Positions 51,882 through 60,894 of a DNA stretch of 64,000 nucleotides are shown here, in pieces; position 1 is the stretch's first letter, and each line of letters opens with the position of its first letter. The notes under the pieces are model-generated. The model saw nothing but the letters and a program-made list of their open reading frames with translations. It ran no database searches and was not told the DNA's origin. The DNA is from an uncultured Saprospiraceae bacterium (lineage in GTDB: Bacteria; Bacteroidota; Bacteroidia; Chitinophagales; Saprospiraceae): assembly GCA_937926205.1 (NCBI GenBank), contig CALEYL010000075.1, forward strand, positions 210,766 through 274,765, given 5' to 3'. A program made the position numbers and the translations under genes.

Positions 51882-53618
51882 ATGCGTAGCAAACCAATCC
51901 TGCTTTTGTTCCCGGCTTTATTCAGCCTTTCTTTTGTCTGTGCGCAACCCAAAAACAAATTGGACAAAGAGCGTTTGGAGAACTGGCCTCCCATAGGTTC
52001 TCACATGCGCTTTTCTTTAGGTTATGCTTTGCAGGAAAAATTCAAACTCCATACTCAATATTGCGGGTTCAATCTCGGCGACGGGAAGCGCGACTATGTC
52101 CCACAGGACATTACGCGCTTTATCGGCAAACGGACCCTGCGCACCAAAGTAGAGACTGCGGACATTCGTGGCGGCGGACTGTTTTATTATATTTTTACCG
52201 GGGATGAAAGGCGGCGCCTTTTGCAGGACATCAAATTTTCGCCTTCCCGTCTTTTGCGCACAAGCGCTTTGGGCGAAGAATTTGACCTGAATCCCGATAA
52301 AAATTTCGACGCCTTCCTGATGACCAAAAACTGTAGCGGTTACCTCAAAGCAGCATTAGATGCCGGTATTGAGCCGCCGTATACAGCTTTCAAAACGGCC
52401 CTCGACCGCGATGAACGTCGCCAATCAACCGTTGTGGGTCTTTGCGGTTCTTTTATTTCTCCACTGCGGGAAGTTTTTCAGGCCAACGATGCCCGCACCA
52501 CTGAAGCCATGCTTTTGTTATGGAAGTTTTATTCCGACAATCCGGGCGCGGTCAACAATGCCTATTACCTGCGTGAGTTTGAAGGCGTTTTGCTGAAACA
52601 CATTGCCACTGCTGAAGAAAATGCCAAAGTAGAAGCAGAGCTTGGCATCAATTTCAACGGCCCCTTGTCTTCGCGCATCAGTGCAAGCCTTGGTCGTGGA
52701 AAAGCATCGACGACCTCCTTTGCCGGTACAGACTGGGAGACCATTGTCTTTGCCGATTTTGACAACTATTATTCCAAAGAAGGGCTGTTCGAGGCGCTCC
52801 CCTCCCCTGCTGATATCCGCAGCTATTTTGAGCGCCTGGAAATCACCTCCAACCACGATGGCAGCCAACTCATGACAGAAGGCGCTATTCACCAACACGA
52901 AGTTACGGTAACCGGCATTCCTGAGTTCATGGCAGACGGTTTTTGGGAGATCGTGCCCGTCAACACGGATGCCTACGAAGGCGCACCGTCGCTCCAGACG
53001 CGTTATTTTTTCAATGAAGAAGACCAGCGTTTTGGATGCAATTTTACGGTCAGCGGCAAAGCTTCTCCCCGGTATTTTCAGGGGCCACTTTCGGGCAGAC
53101 CAGTCAGCCTGAGCGTCAACTATCAGATCCGCAGTAAAAAACCTGTTGGGGGCCAATTCCTTAGTTTCTACGTCAGCGAGGCCATTCAAACCAGTGCCCA
53201 GCCTATTGTGAGCATGAATGGCGGAGCATTTGACCTCAGCAAAAAAGAAGACCGCCGTTTTGCCCTGCAATGGAAATGTGTGGTCAATGTAGAGGATAAG
53301 GAAAATCCCGTGGATTTTGGGGCGCAGCCTTATGTCGACAACATTGTAGCCCGCCGCACCAACCGGGAAACGCCCATGCGCCTGACTGATGTAAGGGGAG
53401 ATGCCCAGAAACATTGTTTCTATCTGGTATTTGAAACGGCAGAAACATTTCCGCTTGATAAGATAAACGATGCGGATATGGCCACACTCAATTTTTCTTT
53501 TAACATACATCTGAAGAACAGCCGCACAGGTACCCGAACGATGCGCGCTTTGCAGGGAGATATCAACCTCCCTTCGACTTTGCCATCGGGACCGCCTGAA
53601 GTGCTGGATGGAAATTAA
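51882..53618 (+). CDS. Large secreted hypothetical protein
   Basis: 578 residues from the ATG at 51882, which gives a clean signal peptide (MRSKPILLLFPALFSLSFVCAQ); the open frame begins at 51810. The mature protein has a long helical/mixed N-terminal half with conserved-looking Cys in HTQYCGFNLGDG, TKNCSGYLKAAL and VGLCGSF. The beta-rich C-terminal half carries GAIHQHEVTVTGI, repeated beta strands and FNIHLKNSRTGTR. No T9SS sorting domain and no family recognised. Followed 35 bases later by the glycosyltransferase with its own promoter. Confidence 0.7.
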   Translation: MRSKPILLLFPALFSLSFVCAQPKNKLDKERLENWPPIGSHMRFSLGYALQEKFKLHTQYCGFNLGDGKRDYVPQDITRFIGKRTLRTKVETADIRGGGLFYYIFTGDERRRLLQDIKFSPSRLLRTSALGEEFDLNPDKNFDAFLMTKNCSGYLKAALDAGIEPPYTAFKTALDRDERRQSTVVGLCGSFISPLREVFQANDARTTEAMLLLWKFYSDNPGAVNNAYYLREFEGVLLKHIATAEENAKVEAELGINFNGPLSSRISASLGRGKASTTSFAGTDWETIVFADFDNYYSKEGLFEALPSPADIRSYFERLEITSNHDGSQLMTEGAIHQHEVTVTGIPEFMADGFWEIVPVNTDAYEGAPSLQTRYFFNEEDQRFGCNFTVSGKASPRYFQGPLSGRPVSLSVNYQIRSKKPVGGQFLSFYVSEAIQTSAQPIVSMNGGAFDLSKKEDRRFALQWKCVVNVEDKENPVDFGAQPYVDNIVARRTNRETPMRLTDVRGDAQKHCFYLVFETAETFPLDKINDADMATLNFSFNIHLKNSRTGTRTMRALQGDINLPSTLPSGPPEVLDGN

Positions 53619-53629
53619 GTCGAGTTGGC

Positions 53630-53637
53630 TATCTTTG
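53630..53637 (+). promoter_or_regulatory. -7 promoter box of the GT39-like gene
   Basis: TATCTTTG, perfect TAnnTTTG, 16 bases before the ATG at 53654. Confidence 0.55.
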
Positions 53638-53653
53638 GTCTAAAATCCGGAGC

Positions 53654-55114
53654 ATGCGACAGGTTGTTTTTTTCTTACTCGGCGCCGCATTTGTAGTCGT
53701 TTTGTCGCTCCGAATCGAATTGATTTTTTCCTGGCATTACGACCTCGGGGGCGTTGAACAAGACGAAATTTATACCCTGCAGCGGGTGCTCGCCGGATAT
53801 CCGGTGTACGAAAACCCGGAATTGCCGCCGTTTGCCGTTACGCAAAAAACGCCTTTATACCACTACCTGTGTGCCGCCATTGGCAAAGCCTGCTCTGTCA
53901 ACCCGGAAATGCCCTTTGAGGTGTACCTGCTCAGCCGCTTCGTTTCCCTCAGCCTTTGCCTGCTGACTCTGGCGCTCGCTTTTTTGCTGCAGCGGCGCTT
54001 GCTCGGAACACCGGTCAGAGAGGCTTTGATGGCCTGTATGCTCGTTTTTTTATGTTTTGAAGAGCACGCTTTTGACCGCCCCGACAGTTTGTATACCTTC
54101 CTGTTTTTAGCCAGTGTGGGCAGTTGCCTGGCCGCCCTGCATTACCGGAAAACCCGATTTTGGCTATGGGCAAGCGCTCTGTGTGCAACGACCTTGTTTG
54201 CCAAACAAAGCGGTATCCTGCTCCCGGCCCTGTTGTTTGGCTATTTGGCGTTGTGGCAACGCGCCTGGCGTCAGGTTTTTCTGTGCGGCGTGGTTTATTT
54301 CATCACTTTTGGCCTTTTGTTGTGGCTGCTTAAAGGCGAAAGTTTGCTGGTTTTTAAAGCGAATGTCATCAACGGGGTGCGCAATGGGATAGATTTGGGT
54401 TGGATATTCGATTACATCTACAACAAAAGCTATAAGAAATTTGCCATCCTTTTTGCGGTGGGCTTATTCATCGGCGGAGAGTGGCTGTTGCGCAGGCAAG
54501 TGGCGGAACAGATGCGTTTTCTCGGCGTTTGCTTAGCCGGGACATTTTGCTTTGCCCACCTCACAGGGCTGAAATCGGGCTCCACGCCCAGTTATTTCAC
54601 CGAGTTCAACCTGCTGACGCTGATGAGCGCGCCTTATTACTGGCGAAAATACCTGCTCCCGACGGGCATCGAAGAAAAACTGGCCGAGCGCATCCGTTTT
54701 CTTGCCTGGGGGTTTGTACTGGTGTTGATTCCATTGCAAACTTCCGATAAAAACCTTCGGGCTGGCCATAACCTGCAAGATAAATCGGTTTTTGAGCGCA
54801 GCCAGCAATTGCGCCAACACCTGGATCTAAAGCCGGGAGAATATGTACTGGCAGACCACCCCGTTCCCAAACTCTACCTGTACCGCAATATCTTGTTGCC
54901 GCAAAACGACATCGCGATGTCCCTCATGGTGTACAAGGTCTATGATTACCAACAACTAAACGCCATGCTGGAGTCCGGGAAAATCCGTTACTTCATTTCC
55001 CAAACCGAAACCATTGACAAAATGGCCATCCTGGAAGGAAAGATCGATTTTGCACCTTACTTTCAATATGACCACAGCTATGCGGGGTTCTGTATTTTTG
55101 TTCCTGTGAAGTGA
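53654..55114 (+). CDS. Polytopic GT39/ArnT-like membrane glycosyltransferase
   Basis: 486 residues, about 11 membrane helices. The first periplasmic loop has the acidic motif GGVEQDEIYTLQRVLAGYPVY, the catalytic Asp/Glu region of dolichol/undecaprenyl-phosphate-sugar glycosyltransferases. TPLYHYLCAAIGKA, a downstream loop with RFVSLSLCLLTLALAF, and ALCATTLFAKQSGILLPAL also fit. Uses a lipid-phosphate sugar donor at the outer face of the inner membrane. The C-terminal 100 residues are soluble (RQHLDLKPGEYVLADHPVPKLYLYRN), as in ArnT-like proteins. Confidence 0.8.
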   Translation: MRQVVFFLLGAAFVVVLSLRIELIFSWHYDLGGVEQDEIYTLQRVLAGYPVYENPELPPFAVTQKTPLYHYLCAAIGKACSVNPEMPFEVYLLSRFVSLSLCLLTLALAFLLQRRLLGTPVREALMACMLVFLCFEEHAFDRPDSLYTFLFLASVGSCLAALHYRKTRFWLWASALCATTLFAKQSGILLPALLFGYLALWQRAWRQVFLCGVVYFITFGLLLWLLKGESLLVFKANVINGVRNGIDLGWIFDYIYNKSYKKFAILFAVGLFIGGEWLLRRQVAEQMRFLGVCLAGTFCFAHLTGLKSGSTPSYFTEFNLLTLMSAPYYWRKYLLPTGIEEKLAERIRFLAWGFVLVLIPLQTSDKNLRAGHNLQDKSVFERSQQLRQHLDLKPGEYVLADHPVPKLYLYRNILLPQNDIAMSLMVYKVYDYQQLNAMLESGKIRYFISQTETIDKMAILEGKIDFAPYFQYDHSYAGFCIFVPVK

Positions 55115-55170
55115 GGGCGAGTGTAAGGGGTAAATCAGCAAGAAGCAAAGCCTGTCCCGCTCAGCGGGAG

Positions 55171-55420
55171 GATAACATGAGTCATGCGAATCAGAAGCTA
55201 ACATGCTTTTAGTGACGGTGTATTTGTATTACTCCCCTTTACTTGTCAAGTCAAGCTAATACTAAGTATATCTGCCTGAATGCTTGCCGAATCTTAACCA
55301 ACAGGTCCTTGCTTTGGGGTTTATCTTACCCACCTGCCGGGGCGCTGTATGGAAACAGGTCCTCGACAAGTAGTCATTTTCTAACAACCAGCTGCCCGCC
55401 AGTTTTCATAGGATATCAAC
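55171..55420. repeat. Dispersed repeat, copy 3 (internally deleted)
   Basis: Shares ACATGAGTCATGCGAATCA, ATGCTTTTAGTG, CTGCCTGAATGCTTGCC, AACCAACAGGTC and GGGGCGCTGTATGGAAACAGG with copies 1 and 2. The stretch between the TTTATCTTAC and GGGGCGCTGTATGG landmarks (about 270 bases in copy 1) is missing. Non-coding in all frames that would be shared. Confidence 0.7.
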
Positions 55421-55527
55421 ATACGAAATGCGGGATCTAATGGCATTAGGTTCCTCCAGAACCGGCCTGAAAAAATCTGGAGTATCTCCTGTTTTTGAGA
55501 AGGTTAACCAATGCCCGTCCATAACTC

Positions 55528-55650
55528 GTGTCTGTTCTTTAGAGTTCGAGGGCAAGGCACGCGAAGGCCCCAAAAATAGAAGTTTACTCACGTAAATGAC
55601 TGTTTTTGGGGCCGAGCGTAACGCAGCAATCGAGCTATAAAAACAGACAC
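55528..55650. repeat. 123-bp imperfect inverted repeat abutting the lysC stop
   Basis: The left arm GTGTCTGTTCTTTAGAGTTC... is mirrored by the right arm, whose complement reads GTGTCTGTTTTTATAGCTCG.... Both continue through GCAAGGCACGCG- and GCTGCGTTACGC-like stretches into GGCCCCAAAAA at the centre. Arms are about 49 bases and imperfect. The right end touches the aspartokinase stop codon. The stretch 55421-55527 is unassigned. Confidence 0.7.
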
Positions 55651-56957
55651 TATATTTCAGGCACATCTTTGCGACGCATCACTGGCACATCCTTTACCAC
55701 CATTTGCAGGGTATTGCGCACGCGTTCTTCCATCATGACCACCTTGCCGCCTTTCAGGCTCTCCAGAATTTCGTGGTTGTAGTGGCGAACCGTGATCAGC
55801 TCCAGGTCGCGGTCGAGAATGACTTTAAATTGCGCTTCAATCATTTCGATAAAACGATCCACTTTTTCATCCACATCATTGAAACAGACCACAAAACTAA
55901 TGGCCGTATTTTGCATCATGTTGACCTGAAGGCGCAAATCAGCGATGAGGTTGAACAAATAACTGATGTGGTGCTCGGCTACAAAAGAAAAATCGCGGGT
56001 GGAAATATGCAGCAGCGCCTGGTTTCGCTCAACAGCGACCATCGGCGGGTAAGTATCTTCTACTTCGCTGGAAATGAACGTGCCTTCTCCATCCGGGTTG
56101 ATGAAAGATTTCACATACAGCGGTATGCTTTTATTTTGAAGCGGCTTGATCGTTTTGGGGTGAATGACCTTGGCGCCGTAGTACGTCATCTCAATGGCCT
56201 CTTTGTAAGACAAGCGGTCGAGTTTAACCACGTTCTCAAAAATGCGCGGATCGGCTGTCAATACACCCGGAACGTCTTTCCAGATGGTCATGCTTTCTGC
56301 ATCCAGGCAATAAGAGAAAATGGCTGCCGTATAATCTGAGCCTTCGCGGCCCAGCGTTGTGGTGAAATTTTCAGTTGTGCTGCCAATAAAGCCCTGGGTG
56401 AGCACAAAGCCGCCTTTATCGATCATGGGTTTAGCCGTTCGTTCACAGCGGGCTTCTGTCTCATCCCATTGCACCCATCCTTCCCGGTAAATATCATCGG
56501 TCAGGATGACGTCGCGCGCATCAAGCCATTGGGTTGGCAGCCCTGCTTTTACCAGATAAGCCTGCACAATTTTGGAAGAAACCAACTCGCCGACCGATAC
56601 GATCTGGTCGTACATGAAATCGTAATTTTCGTGCGGCGCTTCTTCCAGCACCCACTCTACCTCAACAAAAGTGTCGTTGATGGCGTCGTAAACGGGATCG
56701 CCTTTTTCAAACAACTGATCGGCGATGTCGTAATGGCTTTTCTTTACCAACTCCAGCAACTGGTAGGCTTCTCCGTTTTGGATTTTATGCGCTTCTACCA
56801 CTTTCTCCAAAGCATCCGTCGTTTTGCCGATCGCTGAAACAACGATCAGCAGGCGGTCGTCCCGGAATCTTTGTAAAATATTCGCGACGTTTTTAATCGA
56901 ATCCGCATTTTTCAGCGAAGCGCCGCCGAACTTAAAAACTTTGATGATTGGTTTCAT
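55650..56957 (-). CDS. lysC: Aspartate kinase
   Basis: Phosphorylates aspartate, the entry to lysine, threonine and methionine. The kinase domain has KFGGASLKNADSIKNV at the N-terminus, TTLGREGSDYTAAIFSYCL (catalytic Ser/Asp) and ADPRIF. Two C-terminal ACT domains of about 60 residues each follow, with ALLHISTRDF and NTAISFVVCFNDVDEKVDRFIE. 435 residues, the monofunctional form. The transcript should begin near 57070, so its leader of about 110 nt contains the heptamer array at 56969-57038. Confidence 0.92.
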   Translation of the reverse strand: MKPIIKVFKFGGASLKNADSIKNVANILQRFRDDRLLIVVSAIGKTTDALEKVVEAHKIQNGEAYQLLELVKKSHYDIADQLFEKGDPVYDAINDTFVEVEWVLEEAPHENYDFMYDQIVSVGELVSSKIVQAYLVKAGLPTQWLDARDVILTDDIYREGWVQWDETEARCERTAKPMIDKGGFVLTQGFIGSTTENFTTTLGREGSDYTAAIFSYCLDAESMTIWKDVPGVLTADPRIFENVVKLDRLSYKEAIEMTYYGAKVIHPKTIKPLQNKSIPLYVKSFINPDGEGTFISSEVEDTYPPMVAVERNQALLHISTRDFSFVAEHHISYLFNLIADLRLQVNMMQNTAISFVVCFNDVDEKVDRFIEMIEAQFKVILDRDLELITVRHYNHEILESLKGGKVVMMEERVRNTLQMVVKDVPVMRRKDVPEI

Positions 56958-56968
56958 GCTCTATTGAA

Positions 56969-57038
56969 GACGTTAGACATTAGATTTTAGACGTTAGACG
57001 TCAGACATTAGATGTTAGATGTTAGACGTCAGACATTG
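56969..57038. repeat. Ten-unit heptamer array in the lysC leader
   Basis: Ten exact seven-base units (GACGTTA, GACATTA, GATTTTA, GACGTCA, GATGTTA and so on). It begins 11 bases before the lysC start codon on the opposite strand and is the same word family as the ompA-like leader array. It lies between the -7 box at 57073-57080 and the ATG, so it is transcribed. Confidence 0.85.
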
Positions 57039-57072
57039 GATACGGGCTTTTCACCCCTATCGTAAAAGCCTG

Positions 57073-57080
57073 CAAATATA
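57073..57080 (-). promoter_or_regulatory. -7 promoter box of lysC
   Basis: TATATTTG on the minus strand (perfect TAnnTTTG), about 115 bases before the lysC start. Confidence 0.55.
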
Positions 57081-57238
57081 GCACATTGACAGAATTGCAT
57101 AGCATCAACATCCTGATCCTCTACAAAATCAATGCGATTCCTTAAGGAAATGACAAAGTGCAAAGGATAGAAAGTAGTAATATGCCATCAGCAGCCAGGC
57201 CACTTAAACGCACAACTGTTCTATCCAACTCTACTGCG

Positions 57239-57910
57239 CTACAACAACACCTCCGGTTTCGGGGGCAAATCCGCAAAAACGCGGTAAACCAATTCTGAGG
57301 ATGGGAACACCACGACCCAGGCGGTGAGCAACAACAATTTCAGGTCGGTGGCAAAAGACTGATTTTGCAGGTACCACAATTCCAGCGCACCTTTATAGGG
57401 CGCAATGTGGTCCGCATAAAAAGCTTTCGGATCGATTCCGGGGCGCGAGAGCAGGCGCTCTTCGTCGCGAAAAATGATGGAACCAATGCCGGTAATGCCC
57501 GGGCGGACATTGTAGATGACGGCGCGAACCGCATCGGGATAAATATCAAAATCAACCTGCATCTGCGGGCGCGGGCCGACAAAACTCATGTCACCCGACA
57601 AAACATTGATCAGTTGAGGCAATTCATTGATTTTGGTCTTCCGCAGGTATTTTCCCAGGGGCGTGACCCGGGGATCGTTGCGCAGGGTCAGGCTGCCGGT
57701 TCCCATGTTGGGACTGTTTTTCAGCATGGTGGCAAACTTCCAGATGCCAAACATGCGGTTTTGCCCCCCCACCCTTTTTTGTTTATAAAAAACAGCGCCT
57801 TCGCCCGTCAGGCGGAGCGCCAGCATGATGGGCAGCAACAGCGGCGACAGCAGCAACAAAGCCAGCAGCGCAAAAACAAGGTCGAAAAACCGTTTGACGA
57901 TCGGATACAT
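57239..57910 (-). CDS. WcaJ/PglC-like initiating sugar transferase
   Basis: 223 residues, the polyprenyl-phosphate sugar-1-phosphate transferase family that starts assembly of a glycan on undecaprenyl phosphate. The membrane hairpin KRFFDLVFALLALLLLSPLL is followed by the catalytic part KQKRVGGQNRMFGIWKFATM, DPRVTPLGKYLRKTKINELPQLINVLSGDMSFVGPRPQ and VRPGITGIGSIIFRDEERLL. The C-terminus is longer than minimal PglC. Third of a compact three-gene glycan set. Confidence 0.9.
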   Translation of the reverse strand: MYPIVKRFFDLVFALLALLLLSPLLLPIMLALRLTGEGAVFYKQKRVGGQNRMFGIWKFATMLKNSPNMGTGSLTLRNDPRVTPLGKYLRKTKINELPQLINVLSGDMSFVGPRPQMQVDFDIYPDAVRAVIYNVRPGITGIGSIIFRDEERLLSRPGIDPKAFYADHIAPYKGALELWYLQNQSFATDLKLLLLTAWVVVFPSSELVYRVFADLPPKPEVLL

Positions 57911-57912
57911 CC

Positions 57913-59133
57913 TTACATTTTCTGATCCAGGCCCTTTCCCGTTTCTACGTGCCGAAACGTCGGTACCAGCTGCGAAAGTACATCAACTATGGCTTCCTTG
58001 GACAAATCGGGCTGCTCAAAAAGGATTCGCAAATCGTCGCATACCTTACGGATGCCGTCAACCTGATGTGAGGCCCGGCCCTTCACGATGCCCAAAGTCT
58101 GGAAACGCAGCCAATCCAACTCTTCTGTTTCCGTATAAAACTCCTCAAATGACTTCTCCCCGGAGGTATCGGAGTCGAAAAAATACACCGGCCAGTTTTT
58201 ATCGCCGGCGCGTTTCGAAGCTGCTTTTTCACGGGCTTCCGCTTCGGTGGCACAATGCTCGGGTTCGTACCCCATTTCCCGCAGCAACGCCTCTGCGATG
58301 GCGGAAAAAGTCAGCATTTGCGGACTTTCCAGCCTGGGAAAGAAGATGTCTCCGGGTGCGCCCAGCATACAGGCCAACAGGCACAACTGGCCACTTTCCG
58401 CCGGGGAAACAAAGTAGCGCAAAACATCGGATGGCGCAGAAAGGGGCTGTTTTTTTGCCAAACGCTCTAAAAAACCGGCAGGCAGGCTGCCATTGGAAAA
58501 TGCAACATTGGCAAAACGGGCCGTAACAGCAGGCAACAAACCGGCGTAAGCCAGCACAGCTTCTTCCATCAACTTTTTGCTGGCGCCCATCACATTTGCC
58601 GGATTAGCGGCTTTATCCGTTGAAACACAGAAAAAATGCTTCGGAGGGTTTTCCAGCAGCAAATCCAGCAGGCGCACCGTGCTCAGGACGTTGTTTTCCA
58701 GCATCGCTTCGATGGAGTAACGGTCCTTTTCACTGCGTACGTGCTTGTGGGCGGCAAAATGAGCCACAATATCGAAGGGGCCTTCCTGGCGCATCAAACG
58801 CCCGAAAGTACGGTCGCCAAAACCAATCGGATAGGTCTTGTAGTCTGCGGGAATAAATTGACCGGGCGCACTTCGCAAATCGCGGGTCAGTTCCGTCAGC
58901 CCGTTTTCGCTGAGGTCCACCACGTAAAGCCGCGAAGGTTCATAACGCAGCAAAGCCCGGATAAAAGAAGCGCCTATTGTCCCGGCGCCACCGATCACAA
59001 GAACCGATTTACCGGAAATCCGCGTCGTTAACGCCGTCTCGTGCGCCGCCAAATCGGCAGCAAACAAACTGTTTTCCCGGAAAGTCACCCAGCGGGAAAT
59101 AAACTGCTCTAAAGAAAAAGAAGCGGACGTCAT
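57913..59133 (-). CDS. CapD/FlaA1-like SDR, putative UDP-GlcNAc 4,6-dehydratase/epimerase
   Basis: 406 residues, short-chain dehydrogenase of the polysaccharide biosynthesis group, without the membrane domain of PglF. The NAD loop is LVIGGAGTIGASFIRALLRYEP, AHFAAHKHVRSEKDRYSIEAMLENN aligns with the family, and the active site is FFCVSTDKAANPANVMGASKKLMEEAV. Met replaces the SDR Tyr, as in dehydratases. The C-terminal 100 residues differ from classical members. With the aminotransferase next door it should make a 4-keto, then 4-amino sugar. Two bases from the sugar transferase; ATGA overlap with the aminotransferase. Confidence 0.87.
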   Translation of the reverse strand: MTSASFSLEQFISRWVTFRENSLFAADLAAHETALTTRISGKSVLVIGGAGTIGASFIRALLRYEPSRLYVVDLSENGLTELTRDLRSAPGQFIPADYKTYPIGFGDRTFGRLMRQEGPFDIVAHFAAHKHVRSEKDRYSIEAMLENNVLSTVRLLDLLLENPPKHFFCVSTDKAANPANVMGASKKLMEEAVLAYAGLLPAVTARFANVAFSNGSLPAGFLERLAKKQPLSAPSDVLRYFVSPAESGQLCLLACMLGAPGDIFFPRLESPQMLTFSAIAEALLREMGYEPEHCATEAEAREKAASKRAGDKNWPVYFFDSDTSGEKSFEEFYTETEELDWLRFQTLGIVKGRASHQVDGIRKVCDDLRILFEQPDLSKEAIVDVLSQLVPTFRHVETGKGLDQKM

Positions 59134-60350
59134 ACCTTAATGTCTGTGTTTTCTACTGCTTCACAAACCGCCCCGATCACATAATCCACCTGGGCATCGG
59201 TCAGCCCGTTGAAAAGTGGAAGCGTGATTTCATTGGCATACAAAGCATAGGTTGTTGGATAGTCTTCGATGTTATAGCCCAGCGACCGGAATAAAGTCAG
59301 CATGGCCATCGGGATGTAGTGGACATTCAGGCCAACGCCGCGTTCGGCAATTGCCTGGATGAGGGCGTCGCGGTGTTGCTCGCCAGCACCGGAAATACGC
59401 AGCATGTACAGGTGGCACGATGACTCGCGCTGGTCCGTCCGGTACGGCGGCAAAATCGCCCATTCTTTGCGGGAAAAAGCTGCCTGATATCGCTCAAATA
59501 TACGCTTGCGGTCCGGCAGCAATGCCGCTTCGTATTTCCGGATTTGTGCCAGGCCTATGGCTGCACAAATATCCGGCATGTTGATTTTTAAGCCCTGATC
59601 AATAATGTCGTAACGCCAGGCGCCGGGCTGGTTTTTTTCAAAAGCGCTTTTGGTTTGGCCATTGAGCGAAAAAGCCCTCAGAAACAGGTATTCGGCTTCG
59701 TTGTCAAATGGTTCGGGTAAATTCAGGCAGATGGCGCCGCCTTCTCCGGTTGTAACATTTTTTACAGAGTGCAGCGAAAAAACAGTGGCGTCTGCCTGCC
59801 GGCCATTTGACTGTCCTTTATACCGGGAACCAATGGAATGTGCGGCATCCGACAACATGAAAATCCGGCCCAGTTGCTTCTGCCGCTCCGAAGCCGGCCG
59901 GAATAAATCTTTTACTTCAGGTGATTCGAGTACGGCCCGAATGGCGTCATAATCGCATGGCCATCCTCCTATATCAACCGGAATGATGGCCTTCGTTTGC
60001 GGGGTCACCGCTGCCCGGATGTTTTCAGCCGCCAGGTTAAAATCAGGACCGACATCCACCATCACCACTTTTGCACCGATGTTCATGGCGCAAAGCGCCG
60101 TTGCGCTGTAGGTATACGCCGGAATGATGACTTCATCCCCCGGTCCGATGCCAAACCAGCGCAACATCAACATCGCGCCGGAAGTCCAGGAATTGACGCA
60201 CAATACCGGTGTTCCGGTCATTTTGCGGATTTCATCTTCCAGTAAACGGACTTTCGGTCCTGTTGTCAGCCACCCCGTATTCGTGAGGCAGTCGTTGACT
60301 TCCGCAATGACGTCAGCGTCGATGAGGGGGAGGGAGAAGGGGATGGTCAT
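59130..60350 (-). CDS. DegT/DnrJ/EryC1/StrS sugar aminotransferase
   Basis: 406 residues, PLP aminotransferase that aminates 4-keto sugars. VLCVNSWTSGAMLML, IIPAYTYSATALCAMNIGAKVVMVDVGPDFNLAAENI and the PLP lysine stretch FSLHSVKNVTTGEGGAICLNLPE are diagnostic. The C-terminal HYIPMAMLTLFRSLGY and LPLFNGLTDAQVDYV complete it. The start codon is immediately preceded by a 98-base heptamer array, with no room for an ordinary ribosome-binding site. Confidence 0.92.
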   Translation of the reverse strand: MTIPFSLPLIDADVIAEVNDCLTNTGWLTTGPKVRLLEDEIRKMTGTPVLCVNSWTSGAMLMLRWFGIGPGDEVIIPAYTYSATALCAMNIGAKVVMVDVGPDFNLAAENIRAAVTPQTKAIIPVDIGGWPCDYDAIRAVLESPEVKDLFRPASERQKQLGRIFMLSDAAHSIGSRYKGQSNGRQADATVFSLHSVKNVTTGEGGAICLNLPEPFDNEAEYLFLRAFSLNGQTKSAFEKNQPGAWRYDIIDQGLKINMPDICAAIGLAQIRKYEAALLPDRKRIFERYQAAFSRKEWAILPPYRTDQRESSCHLYMLRISGAGEQHRDALIQAIAERGVGLNVHYIPMAMLTLFRSLGYNIEDYPTTYALYANEITLPLFNGLTDAQVDYVIGAVCEAVENTDIKV

Positions 60351-60448
60351 GTTCGTTGTTGGTTGTTGGTTGATGGTTGTTCGTTGATGGTTGATGGTTG
60401 ATGGTTGTTGGTTGATGGTTGTTGGTTGATGGTTGTTGGTTGTTCGTT
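60351..60448. repeat. Fourteen-unit heptamer array directly before the aminotransferase ATG
   Basis: Fourteen seven-base units of GTTGGTT, GATGGTT and GTTCGTT with no gap, starting at the base after the start codon's complement. In the mRNA the leader reads as an A/C-rich AACCAAC series. The other end is 8 bases from the IVP stop codon. Confidence 0.9.
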
Positions 60449-60456
60449 GGGCAGTG

Positions 60457-60861
60457 CTATTTCAAGTTTTTCAAATAATTGATATATCCATTTGTCAGCT
60501 GGATGGCCCGATCAATGAGTTGCCTACCTTGATTATACTCTTCATAGTCTATGTATTGTTCTTCAAATGTAGTAATGACATCGTCTATCAGTTCGAATAA
60601 TGACCCTCTTGAAATGCGGCAATGTTGTGTATTTTCTTTATGATGATGCCTGCCAAATCCTTCTGCAATGTTTCGGGTAGCAGATCTGGCTGCACGTCTC
60701 AGATTGTCTTTTAGATCATATTTTTCATCGTTAGGAAATTTTGCACTTATTTCCATCACCCATCTAACCACTTGCCTGCAAGCCTTCCAACATTCCAGCT
60801 CCTCAAAACTTTTTAAAGTTGCCTTAAGGTTTATATTTTGGTTAGTTGCTTGTTGTAACAA
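60457..60861 (-). CDS. Four-helix bundle protein, 23S rRNA intervening-sequence type
   Basis: 134 residues with the hallmark FEELECWKACRQVVRWVMEIS, KFPNDEKYDLKDNLRRAARSATRNIAEGFGR and DVITTFEEQYIDYEEYNQGRQLIDRAIQLTNGYINYLK. The family is the S23/IVP fold, found inside 23S rRNA insertions and as free genes in Bacteroidota; function unknown. The only in-frame start near the N-terminus is TTG at 60861, or a later codon. Two heptamer arrays flank it and both point inward. Confidence 0.8.
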   Translation of the reverse strand: MLQQATNQNINLKATLKSFEELECWKACRQVVRWVMEISAKFPNDEKYDLKDNLRRAARSATRNIAEGFGRHHHKENTQHCRISRGSLFELIDDVITTFEEQYIDYEEYNQGRQLIDRAIQLTNGYINYLKNLK

Positions 60862-60894
60862 TCCATACTATACCCATAATTTCGTTTCGACTTC

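Noticed and set aside
55406..55666. 86-residue ORF next to lysC
   Set aside because: It is built from the inverted repeat arm and the unassigned stretch; overlaps the lysC end and lacks any start signal.
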